The notes below the pieces were generated by a model. It did no database searches and was not told the DNA's origin. It saw only the letters and a list, made by a program, of their open reading frames with translations. This document shows positions 8,999 to 16,147 of a stretch of 48,834 nucleotides of DNA, piece after piece; position 1 is the stretch's first letter; every line of letters starts with the position of its first letter. Source of the stretch: Lysobacter antibioticus HS124 (GTDB lineage Bacteria > Pseudomonadota > Gammaproteobacteria > Xanthomonadales > Xanthomonadaceae); NCBI RefSeq assembly GCF_000336385.2, contig NZ_HG424465.1:1-48834 (forward strand). The letters run 5' to 3'. The position numbers were made by a program, and so were the translations under genes.

Positions 8999-9115
8999 CG
9001 GCGGCCAACGCCCGTTGCAAGAGTTCGGCGCGGGTGCTGATGCCAAGCACTCCGGAATGCCCGGGTTCGCATCGTCTTTACCGAGTTGACCGAGATCCTC
9101 CGTTCCGCCCCGATC
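8999..9115 (-). pseudogene. LuxR-type HTH remnant, frameshifted
   Basis: Minus-strand translation gives ERRISVNSVKTMRTRAFR in one frame and then LGISTRAELLQRALAA in the next. Together they read as the C-terminal recognition helices of a LuxR/MalT-type HTH regulator. The frame changes near 9045-9050. Nothing convincing of the rest of the gene is visible upstream (9116-9200). The remnant abuts the heptamer repeat and marks the right-hand junction of the biosynthetic operon. Confidence 0.6.
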
Positions 9116-9201
9116 GCCGAGCGCTGCTGCCAGGGACAGACCTGCGGCGAACTTCCATCGCCGTGGCCGCTCGCCAACGGGCGCTACCCGCGTACGCGAT
9201 T

Positions 9202-9945
9202 TCATCGCGGGCCGGCCAACGCGATGGCGTCGGCGCCTGCAGGGAAATGGAACTGGTCCGTTTCGTCGTGGGCAGCGCGCCAGATCGCGTCAGCGACATC
9301 CAGCGGCTGCGTCGTCGCCCGCGGGTGGGCGAACGCCTCGAAGATCGGACGGGCGAAGTCCGCATAGGTCTGCGGTATCAGGCCGTTCATTCGCTCGGCG
9401 CCGTTTTCCGCGAAGCGCGTCGCCGGGCCATAGCCGGGTTCGACCAGCTTGACCCGGATGCCAAAGGCGCCGAGTTCGTGCGCCAGTGACCCCGTGAAAC
9501 CCTCGACTGCCGTCTTGCTGCCCGTGTAGGCCGCGGCGAGCGGCATGCTGGCCAGCGTGACGCTCGAGGTGACGTTGACGATCGCGCCCGACCGGCGCGC
9601 GCGCATCTGCGGGATGACGGCCTGGGTCACCGCCATGGTGCCGAACGTATTGGTGTCGAAGACCTCGCGCACCGTTTGCATCGGCGTGGCCTCGAAGGCA
9701 CCTACTACGCCGATGCCCGCATTGTTGACGAGCACGTCGATCTGGCCCGCCTCCGCGATAGCGCGCCCGATACTGCCGGCGTCGGTGACATCGAGCGCGA
9801 CTAGCTTGACCCGGTCGGATACGGGCAACAGGCCTGGGTTCGGCCGGCGCATGGTGGCGACGACATTCCATCCGCGATCGTGGAAGTAGCGGGCGGTTTC
9901 GAGGCCATAGCCGGAGGAACAACCGGTGATCAGTACCGTCTTCAT
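9202..9945 (-). CDS. Short-chain dehydrogenase/reductase
   Basis: The product is a classical SDR of 247 residues. It has the cofactor loop TGCSSGYG (7-14), an NNAG motif (74-77), the active-site serine region VNVTSSV and the Tyr140-x3-Lys144 pair in AYTGSK. MRR after the second strand suggests NADP(H), as in the family. ATG 9945 is preceded by GGAG at 8 nt. It is divergent from the AraC-type gene at 10043 across a 97-bp gap. This arrangement usually means the regulator controls the SDR. The substrate is unknown. Confidence 0.9.
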   Translation of the reverse strand: MKTVLITGCSSGYGLETARYFHDRGWNVVATMRRPNPGLLPVSDRVKLVALDVTDAGSIGRAIAEAGQIDVLVNNAGIGVVGAFEATPMQTVREVFDTNTFGTMAVTQAVIPQMRARRSGAIVNVTSSVTLASMPLAAAYTGSKTAVEGFTGSLAHELGAFGIRVKLVEPGYGPATRFAENGAERMNGLIPQTYADFARPIFEAFAHPRATTQPLDVADAIWRAAHDETDQFHFPAGADAIALAGPR

Positions 9946-10042
9946 TGCAGGAACTCCTTGATGGTGGGTGTGGCCACGATAAGGAGTCGATTCGATACTT
10001 TCGATGAGGTAGAGTCCATAAAACATTCTCTAGAGTCCGATC

Positions 10043-10963
10043 ATGAGCGACCCCCTTGCCGAGCTGATCGCCCTCCTTCGGCCCAGCAGGGTCGTCGGGA
10101 AGAGCATTTCCGGCGCCGGGCGTTGGGGCGTGAGGTACTCCCCGTTCGGATATCCGGGGTTTTGCGTGGTGACGGATGGGGCCTGCCTGCTACATGTTGA
10201 TGGCGTCGATCCGTTGCATCTGCAGGCAGGCGACTTCGTGTTCCTGCCCGCGACGCCGGGATTCGTCCTCTCGGGATTCGAGCCTGTCGAACCGGAGCCG
10301 GGCGATCCCGTCGCCATCGAGGGACAAAGCCTCGAGCTGCGCCATGGTTCCCTCGACGGGGAGCCGGACGTGCGCATGCTTGGCGGCTATTTCGTCTTCG
10401 ACTCGCCCGACACCGCGTTGCTGGTGGCGCTGCTTCCGCCGGTCGTCCATGTCCGCGGCGAGGACCGCCTTGGCGTACTGGTGCGGCTTCTGCGCGAGGA
10501 AGCACTGCAATCGCGGTTGGGGCGCGACCTCATCCTCACCCGATTGGTCGAAGTGCTGCTCATCGAGGCATTGCGTGCGGCGCCCGGTGAGACAGCGCCA
10601 GCCGGACTGCTGCGCGGCCTGGCCGACGAGCGCCTAGCACTGTCGATCCGGGAGATGCATCGCGACCCGTCGCGTGCATGGACGGTGGAGCAGTTGGCCA
10701 AGTCCGCCGCGCTGTCGCGATCGGCCTACTTCCAGCGCTTCACCCGGGCTGTGGGGATGCCCCCGATGGAATACTTGCTCGCGTGGCGAATGGCGATCGC
10801 AAAGGACATCCTCGACCGGCAGGACTTGGTGATCGAAAAGGTCGCGGAACGCGTGGGCTACTCATCGGCGAGCACCTTCAGCACCGCGTTTAACCGCTAT
10901 GTCGGCCGATCGCCGAGCGGCTATGCGCGGGAGAGGCGTCGACTGCGTGCATGCGTCGCTTGA
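10043..10963 (+). CDS. AraC-family regulator with cupin_6 sensor domain
   Basis: The product has 306 residues. The N-terminal half (about 1-190) has the cupin-like ligand domain typical of this AraC subgroup (GDFVFLPATPGFVLSG). The C-terminal half (about 205-300) carries two HTH units: WTVEQLAKSAALSRSAYFQRF, split here into WTVEQLAKSAAL and SRSAYFQRF, and VAERVGYSSASTFSTAFNR. It is transcribed divergently from the SDR gene and probably regulates it. The effector is unknown. Confidence 0.9.
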   Translation: MSDPLAELIALLRPSRVVGKSISGAGRWGVRYSPFGYPGFCVVTDGACLLHVDGVDPLHLQAGDFVFLPATPGFVLSGFEPVEPEPGDPVAIEGQSLELRHGSLDGEPDVRMLGGYFVFDSPDTALLVALLPPVVHVRGEDRLGVLVRLLREEALQSRLGRDLILTRLVEVLLIEALRAAPGETAPAGLLRGLADERLALSIREMHRDPSRAWTVEQLAKSAALSRSAYFQRFTRAVGMPPMEYLLAWRMAIAKDILDRQDLVIEKVAERVGYSSASTFSTAFNRYVGRSPSGYARERRRLRACVA

Positions 10964-11411
10964 TGTCTGCTATGGGTCGAAAGCGGGTGCTAGCGCCGCC
11001 GCCTCGCCGGCGCCGCTCGCCGACCAGCGCTTGGCCAGCGACGGCCGCGATTGGTCGGCGAGTTATCCACAAGGAGGCCGTTTGGCGATTTTTGCGCCTC
11101 TCTCCGAGCTTTTTCTCCAAGCCTGTGGTCGGTCGACCATTGCTCGCCCTTGAAAATCAGGCGCTTACAAAAGCCGGTTTTTTCTCCTTTTGACCCCGAA
11201 GCGCGGCATCAACCGCTTGATCCGACCATTGATGCTGTCCCCCCCGCTTCGGGAGCGATAGTTCAACGACACCAGCAGCTCAGCCTGGTCGTGCTCTATA
11301 TGCTGCCCTCGCTGGATGGCCAGTTGGGATGGCTTTCCACGTAGCAACTTTAAGCAGACACCGTGTCGCGGCGGGGGCTAACTGCTCATACTCAATTGCA
11401 AAGGGGAACGC
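10964..11411. other. Intergenic stretch without a supported gene
   Basis: These 448 bp hold only short overlapping frames. At about 10972-10990 there is a motif that translates as SAMGRKR on the plus strand and RFRPIADI on the minus strand. I recall this kind of peptide as a frequent misannotation of an intergenic repeat in many proteobacteria. No integron integrase and no clear attI site is visible before the first cassette gene. GC content falls towards the right end. Confidence 0.5.
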
Positions 11412-11645
11412 ATGGCCACTAAGAAAACTGCTCCTACTAAGAAGGCGGTAAAGCGCGTAGCTAAGCCCATCCGTCAACGCAAAGCGAAAGCCGATGGCTC
11501 TGTGGGCTCGCTCCAAAAGACTATCGAGCAGAATTATGGTCTTCCCACCGGGAGCATCAAGATCGTCTATCCGAGTGGTCGAAAGGCTCGCATCGATGCA
11601 GATATTGGGGCTCTGCGCGCACACTGGAAGAAGCGCGGAAAGTAA
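11412..11645 (+). CDS. Cassette gene: small lysine-rich protein
   Basis: The product has 77 residues. The N-terminus is a basic tail (TKKTAPTKKAVKRVAKP) and the rest is a compact domain (GSIKIVYPSGRKARIDADIG). It has no recognised family and could bind nucleic acid, given its charge. AGGGGA precedes the ATG. It is the first gene of the cassette-like run, and its stop codon lies inside the first attC-like site, as expected of an integron gene cassette. Confidence 0.6.
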   Translation: MATKKTAPTKKAVKRVAKPIRQRKAKADGSVGSLQKTIEQNYGLPTGSIKIVYPSGRKARIDADIGALRAHWKKRGK

Positions 11646-11695
11646 TTCATTGAATCGAAGTCGCTTCGTGGCTCGGCTTAACTCAGGCATTAGAC
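11641..11695 (+). repeat. attC-like site 1
   Basis: The site begins at the stop codon of the preceding gene (TAATTCATTG), runs through an imperfect hairpin around TCGCTTCGTGGCTCGGCTTA and ends in ATTAGAC, a one-base variant of the GTTRRRY core. The left core appears to lack the CAA of TAACAATTCATT seen in sites 2 and 3. Degenerate but clearly homologous to the others. Confidence 0.6.
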
Positions 11696-11699
11696 ACAC

Positions 11700-12242
11700 A
11701 TGACGGTTCGCGATCTGTCCGTTATAAAAGGCCTAGACCCGAAGACTATCGAGGAGGCGCTCGTTGTTCTGCGCCGGGAATCGGATCGGGGCGCCATCTT
11801 AGTGGCAATAGCAATCCTAGATAGCGTCTTCGCGGGCCGATTAGAGCAGCTTCTAAGCCATGGAAATTCGGATGCCCGCTCGCGCCTTTTGACGCGATCA
11901 TTCAATTCGTTTGCTTCGAAGGTCGATGTCGCGTACTGCATTGGGATGATCCCCAAGCTGCTGTATCAAGACATTCGCCTTCTCAATAAGCTGCGCAATC
12001 AATGCGCGCATGAGTGGGGAGATTTCCGCGTCACCCAACAGATTGTGGATGCCTACATTAAACCAATGGGCATGAAACACGCGCTCGATGCCGCAAATGA
12101 GGTCAACCCAATCCTATTTCCGCCTGGCTGCCCTCCCAGGCAAATACTTATCAGCACTCTCGCCGCACTGATTACTTTTGCGAACCTTTTCAAGCCACTA
12201 CCAAGAGCCGCAGTCACGGAGTCGACAGGTGTTGACGGCTAA
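11700..12242 (+). CDS. Cassette gene: MltR/DUF4145-type HEPN-like protein
   Basis: The product has 180 residues. FNSFASKVDVAYCIGMIP followed by DIRLLNKLRNQCAHEW matches the signature of the mannitol-repressor-like MltR/DUF4145 group. R99-NQCA-H104 is an R-x4-H motif, as in HEPN ribonucleases. In MltR the role is regulatory; in HEPN proteins the same motif can cut RNA. Which applies here cannot be read from sequence. There is no ribosome site before the ATG, which starts 4 bp after attC-like site 1, as is common in cassettes. Confidence 0.65.
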   Translation: MTVRDLSVIKGLDPKTIEEALVVLRRESDRGAILVAIAILDSVFAGRLEQLLSHGNSDARSRLLTRSFNSFASKVDVAYCIGMIPKLLYQDIRLLNKLRNQCAHEWGDFRVTQQIVDAYIKPMGMKHALDAANEVNPILFPPGCPPRQILISTLAALITFANLFKPLPRAAVTESTGVDG

Positions 12243-12296
12243 CAATTCATCCAAGCCGAAGTTGCCTCGCTGCTCGGCTTAATTCTGGTGTTCGGT
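12237..12296 (+). repeat. attC-like site 2 (best conserved)
   Basis: The site is 60 bp. The left core GGCTAAC overlaps the gene's stop codon, followed by AATTCATCCAAGCCGAAG, a short inner palindrome (AGCCGA ... TCGGCTT) and the right core GTTCGGT. Length, order and symmetry match integron attC sites of the type found in Xanthomonas integrons. Confidence 0.75.
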
Positions 12297-12312
12297 CACA
12301 ATTGGGGGCGCC

Positions 12313-12729
12313 ATGGCTCAAAGAAAAGATGAGGAAAGCACCCACTTCGAAAACTATGCGGAGTACTCCAAGACTCTACGATCTTGGCTTGTTGCATATG
12401 GCATCGGCGGACCAGTGCTGCTCCTTACGAGCAAAGATGCCCCTGCAAAGATTTCAGAATCGCCACACCTCAATTTAATAATCTCGCTGTTCGTTGCTGG
12501 CGTCGCTCTGCAAATATTTCTTGCCTTCATCAACAAGTGGGCTGCTTGGCAGATGTATAAAGGTGCTTGCATCGATGGATACCAGACCACCAAGACTTAC
12601 CGGGCCTGGGACTGGATCAATAGCCAAAGCTGGATAGATTTTCTTATTGACTTTGGAGTTCTCGTCTCGTTCTCGCTGGCAACATGGCTGATGCTTAGCA
12701 CGCTCCTCATTGTTACAGCCGCTACCTAA
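12313..12729 (+). CDS. Cassette gene: small membrane protein
   Basis: The product has 138 residues with probable membrane segments at about 27-40 (weak), 52-71 (LNLIISLFVAGVALQIFLAF) and 112-136 (FLIDFGVLVSFSLATWLML). I do not recognise a named domain. A G-rich stretch precedes the ATG. It is flanked by attC-like sites 2 and 3, and its stop codon is inside site 3. Base composition is clearly more AT-rich than the flanking chromosome, in line with acquired cassettes. Confidence 0.65.
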   Translation: MAQRKDEESTHFENYAEYSKTLRSWLVAYGIGGPVLLLTSKDAPAKISESPHLNLIISLFVAGVALQIFLAFINKWAAWQMYKGACIDGYQTTKTYRAWDWINSQSWIDFLIDFGVLVSFSLATWLMLSTLLIVTAAT

Positions 12730-12773
12730 CAATTCATTCAATCCGAAGCGGATTGGCGGCTCTATATTTAGGA
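12724..12773 (+). repeat. attC-like site 3 (shortened)
   Basis: The left core ACCTAAC is a perfect match to RYYYAAC, followed by AATTCATTCAATCCGAAG. The right half is changed: the palindrome arm is cut short and the right core reads TTTAGGA. About 50 bp. AGGAGG at its right end serves as ribosome site for the next gene. Confidence 0.6.
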
Positions 12774-12779
12774 GGCGAA

Positions 12780-13301
12780 ATGGATGTTCCCGCGGTCAGG
12801 GGTTACGGTGGCCACAATCCAGAGTCTTTTGATGACTACTACAAGCGCTGGCCAGCTGAGCTTAGTAATTTTCCTAGATGTGTCGTTGAAAACTGGGTGC
12901 ATCGGCATTGGCAAGATTTCGAGAGCCTTTGGCTTAATCGATCTATCGAGTTATTCTCGTTTGAACAAGTAAGTCTCGGAAATAGTCAAGTTATGGAGAT
13001 TGAACACACCGCGACCTGGCTTAAGACGCTCGACTGTTGGAGTGATGGACTCTTCAAGAACAAAGCGCGTCAAGAGACCTGGCTCGGAAAATATATGCTG
13101 GAAAACGGTACAACGCCTGCGCCAATGATCATTGCTCCCGACGCTAGTGGCTTAAAGCATCCTAGAGGCTGGCCAATGCACAAGAATCAACTGATCGAAG
13201 GTCACATGCGTCTTGCCTACCTCCGCGGGATGATTCGCCGCAGTCATCCGACATTAAAGTCGGCGCATATTGTCTGGCACGTGTCAATGCCAAGCGTATA
13301 G
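12780..13301 (+). CDS. Cassette gene: orphan protein with ParB-like motif
   Basis: The product has 173 residues from ATG 12780, which follows AGGAGGCGAA. The C-terminal part KNQLIEGHMRLAYLRGM resembles the EGHxRL turn of ParB/sulfiredoxin-fold proteins. The N-terminal part (FDDYYKRWPAELSNFP, ENWVHRHWQDFESLW) is not recognised. A complete ParB fold is not evident. The gene is bounded by attC-like site 3 and a weaker site after its stop. Confidence 0.6.
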   Translation: MDVPAVRGYGGHNPESFDDYYKRWPAELSNFPRCVVENWVHRHWQDFESLWLNRSIELFSFEQVSLGNSQVMEIEHTATWLKTLDCWSDGLFKNKARQETWLGKYMLENGTTPAPMIIAPDASGLKHPRGWPMHKNQLIEGHMRLAYLRGMIRRSHPTLKSAHIVWHVSMPSV

Positions 13302-13343
13302 ATTTCGCTGAAGCCACTTCCCTGCTCCACCTGATTCAGTCGA
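13298..13343 (+). repeat. attC-like site 4 (strongly degenerate)
   Basis: CGCTGAAGCCACTTC, then GCTCCACCTGATTCAGTCGA aligns in order with the palindrome and right half of the other sites, but both cores are lost. It would be the decayed recombination site between the ParB-motif gene and the DUF4259 gene. Low confidence taken alone; the position is what supports it. Confidence 0.35.
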
Positions 13344-13377
13344 GAAATTCCAATCAAAACCCAAGGAACAGCACCTC

Positions 13378-13786
13378 ATGGGTACTTGGTCGCACGAGCC
13401 ATTCGGCAATGACACCGCAAACGACTGGGCGTACGGCCTAGAGGAAAGCCAAGACTTCTCGCTCGTCGACGAAGCACTGCAGCGCGTGATCGATACTGGC
13501 GATGAGTATCTCGACGCGGATGTCGCCGCCGAAGCAGTCGCAGCAGCAGAGGTGATTGCGAAGGCCCTGGGTAGAGGAACGCAATCGGATGTCTACACCG
13601 AGAAAGTCGATAGTTGGTTAGCCTCATCCGCACCCGAACTTGAGCCAGGGCTGGCCACCAAGGCTCAATCGGCACTACTCCGCGTCCTCGGCCAGGACTC
13701 TGAGCTGCGCGAGCTGTGGGAGGAGGGGGGAGTTCGTTCTCTGGGAACGCTCAATCAATTCATTGCGATCGGCCATTACCGGCTGA
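13378..13786 (+). pseudogene. DUF4259 protein, frameshifted near its end
   Basis: The N-terminus MGTWSHEPFGNDTANDW is the hallmark of the DUF4259 family (usual start MGTWGxGPFxND). The frame stays good to DSELRELWEEGG. At the G-run 13723-13728 the original frame continues into unrelated sequence. Removing one G restores a family-like end (EGEFVLWERSINSLRSAITG, stop at 13784-13786). The gene is therefore either broken by a one-base insertion or carries a sequencing error in the homopolymer. The function of the family is unknown; members are common in cassettes and accessory DNA. Confidence 0.65.
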
Positions 13787-13788
13787 GG

Positions 13789-13881
13789 TGCGTACCGCTT
13801 TTCGAGCCCTATCGGGGACGGGCCCTCGTTGGAACGATGCCGCCACTCGGGGTTGTAGAACAGCTCGATGTAGTCGAACAC
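13789..13881 (-). mobile_element. IS3-family transposase remnant (C-terminal end)
   Basis: Minus-strand translation reads VFDYIELFYNPEWRHRSNEG then PSPIGLEKRYA. This is the well-known C-terminal end of IS3-family (OrfB, rve domain) transposases. Only about 31 codons remain, with no inverted repeats recognised. It abuts the frameshifted DUF4259 gene and closes the cassette-like region on the right. Confidence 0.75.
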
Positions 13882-13983
13882 ACCCGGTGCCGCGGTAGCC
13901 TGCGTCGGGTACGCGGCAGCGGCGTAGCCGCCGCCGGAGTCGCTTATCGGCGCCCGCACTGCGGCGGCGACACTCCGCCGTCT

Positions 13984-14997
13984 TCAGTCTGAGTAAGGCT
14001 CCGGATTCGCCAGCGCCGCGCCGCGGTGATCGGACTGAGTGGGGTCGTTGCGATAGTTGTCCACCCACTGGCTCCAGCCATAGCCGAGTCGCGCGTCCTC
14101 GTCGTACACGTAGCCGTAGCCGTAGCCGGTCACGCTGAAGCGGTTGTCGACCACGCTCAACGCGCGGCCGTAGCTATTGCCCCAGCGCGACTCCAGGATC
14201 AGTTGGTAGCCCTGGCCCTCGAACAGGTTGCCCTCGACGCGGACTTGGTCGATGTCGGCGGCGGTCTGGAAGAACAGCGAGCCGGTGTCATTGCCCGAGC
14301 GGATGTCGAGACGGTTGTTGCGGATCAGCATGCGCCGCAATGGATTGACGGCGGTGGAGAAGTCGCGCACGGTCGCAGCCGAGTTGTGCGACGCGCTGGA
14401 GCCGGTGCCGTAGGAACGCAAGCGGTGGACGTAGTTGCCGTCGGCGACGGCGTCGTATTGCGGGCCGGTGTTGTAGAAGCAGATGCCGCTGCCGGTGTCG
14501 TGAATGTAATTGCGCTCGAGGATGCCCACGCCGAGGAACGCGCACGAACGCGAGATGCGCTTTTGCGCGATCAGCGCGCCGGAGATTTCCGAGTCGCGGA
14601 TCTCAACCCGGCCCTTGGCCGGCGGGCAGCTGTCGTTGACGCAGCGCGAGTAATCGGTCGTGGTCAGCACCGCGGTGCCCTCGCTGAGCGAGGTCGGGCG
14701 GAAGCACGAGCGTTCGATGACGATGTCGCCGGCCGACAGGTCCAGCGGCGCCTCGAAGCGCACGTCGCTAATCCGCGTGCCCGCCGGAAGTTTGGCGTTG
14801 CCGGTGTAGCGAGGCAGGGAATCGCAGGTATACCGGCCCAGCGCGGCCAGGCCGGTGTTGGTGGGGGTCAGCTGCCAGCCGCGCAGCGCTTGTTGTGCGT
14901 TGGCGGTGCCGGCAAACGCGACCAGCGCGCCGCAAGCGAGGAGGTGGACGATCCGGGCAGAGCAGGCGGCGCGTGCAGGTGTTCCGACATTCATCAT
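13984..14997 (-). CDS. Secreted parallel beta-helix-like protein
   Basis: The product has 337 residues. A signal peptide is clear (hydrophobic VHLLACGALVAFAGTANA, cleavage near residue 34). The mature part shows repeating short strands with Asn/Asp turns (IRDSEISGALI, ILERNYIHDTG, LIRNNRLDIRSG, VEGNLFEGQG, VVDNRFSVTG), the pattern of a right-handed beta-helix. Such folds occur in polysaccharide-acting or adhesive proteins. No catalytic motif is recognised. Three or more cysteine pairs suggest a disulfide-stabilised exported protein. Confidence 0.7.
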   Translation of the reverse strand: MMNVGTPARAACSARIVHLLACGALVAFAGTANAQQALRGWQLTPTNTGLAALGRYTCDSLPRYTGNAKLPAGTRISDVRFEAPLDLSAGDIVIERSCFRPTSLSEGTAVLTTTDYSRCVNDSCPPAKGRVEIRDSEISGALIAQKRISRSCAFLGVGILERNYIHDTGSGICFYNTGPQYDAVADGNYVHRLRSYGTGSSASHNSAATVRDFSTAVNPLRRMLIRNNRLDIRSGNDTGSLFFQTAADIDQVRVEGNLFEGQGYQLILESRWGNSYGRALSVVDNRFSVTGYGYGYVYDEDARLGYGWSQWVDNYRNDPTQSDHRGAALANPEPYSD

Positions 14998-15292
14998 GGC
15001 TCTCTCTCGGGAAGGTGGTCGTTAAGGGGAATGCGCGTCCGCAGGCTCGACTGAGGGGGCGCTCCGCTGGGCCGGGGCGACCTTTGGCACCGCGCTGGCG
15101 AACCGTCCGGCGGTTCGGTTCTTCGCCGGCACTATGATCCGGACCGGCGGTCATTCGTCGGCTTGCTCTGCATCACGCTTGTACAGTTGATTGCGCGCAC
15201 GCAGTCGATCCAGGACAGCCTCGGTCCTTGACGCGCAAGCAACTAGACGGGAGATGCACGGGGAGCGGTGCGTCGAGTAGGCGGCGCCGGGC

Positions 15293-16045
15293 TCAATTCG
15301 CGCTCGCGGCCGACGGCGCAGCAGCTTTGCCGACCCAGGCTTCTGCGTCGACGATACGCTGCGAAGACTGCTCCCTGGCGACCCGTTCGAGCATCGCGCG
15401 ATTGCTGTAGCTGCCGACGACCATGATGCGCTTGCCCGGGTGGTCGCGGACGGCCTTCCGCACTTGGCTGGCCATGTAGCCGTCCCAGCGGGCCTGGGCG
15501 GCCGCGAAATCCGGGCCGGCCAGCGCGAACTGGGCCGACTGCAAGCCATAGGCCACCGCCGCGGTCTTTTCGTCCTGGACCTGCCCTGGCTGCTGCCAGT
15601 AGGCCAGAAGCGCTTCGTCGGTCGCCTCGTCCAGGCGAATTAGGGCTGCGGCTCCGATCGGGTTGCGTTGTTTGAGCGCTGCGAACGCCGCCCCCGCCTG
15701 GCGAGTAATTTCTGCATAAAGATCGCCGCCGGGCTCCATGGCGACGGCATTAACTCGCATCTCGGCGAGCAGCGGCCAGATCACCGCCGGATATTCCGGC
15801 CGCCCGGGAGTCGGCTTTTTCTCCGCGAGTTCGTCGGGCCTGACTTCCAGGACCAGGACGTCCGGACGGAAATCGACGATCGCCGAGCGCAGACGATCAT
15901 AGCCAAAGGCCGGCTCGCGATCGTGCAGACCATGCAGGGCGCCGATGACGACGACCCGGTCGTCGGCGTCGAATGCCTTGATCGAGCCTATCCACAGCAA
16001 CAGGACGGGGAGAGCGAACAGCAAGGCAGAGTACATGTTGCGCAC
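15293..16045 (-). CDS. Exported or anchored TraB/Tiki-like hypothetical protein
   Basis: The product has about 250 residues from GTG 16045, which has GAGG 9 nt upstream; ATG 16036 is an alternative. A hydrophobic segment follows the start (MYSALLFALPVLLLWIGSI), acting as signal or anchor. The body has VVVIGALHGLHD, VDFRPDVLVLEVRPDEL and a C-terminal GKRIMVVGSYSNRAML. This layout is like the Tiki/TraB/GumN-related proteins, in which a GxxH turn and an E-x-R strand recur. The assignment is tentative. It lies about 100 bp after a LytTR regulator in the same direction. Confidence 0.55.
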   Translation of the reverse strand: MRNMYSALLFALPVLLLWIGSIKAFDADDRVVVIGALHGLHDREPAFGYDRLRSAIVDFRPDVLVLEVRPDELAEKKPTPGRPEYPAVIWPLLAEMRVNAVAMEPGGDLYAEITRQAGAAFAALKQRNPIGAAALIRLDEATDEALLAYWQQPGQVQDEKTAAVAYGLQSAQFALAGPDFAAAQARWDGYMASQVRKAVRDHPGKRIMVVGSYSNRAMLERVAREQSSQRIVDAEAWVGKAAAPSAASAN

Positions 16046-16147
16046 GGCGAAGCACCTCGTTCCAGTACCTGGGGGCACGCTAAACCCGGGTCGGCCGCAG
16101 AAGCCAGCGCAATTCTGCGAGCGGGACCGTCCTGTCGGTGAGCGGGC

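Noticed and set aside
10964-11411. Integron integrase (intI) before the cassettes
   Set aside because: No tyrosine-recombinase motifs on either strand in this interval or elsewhere in the window.
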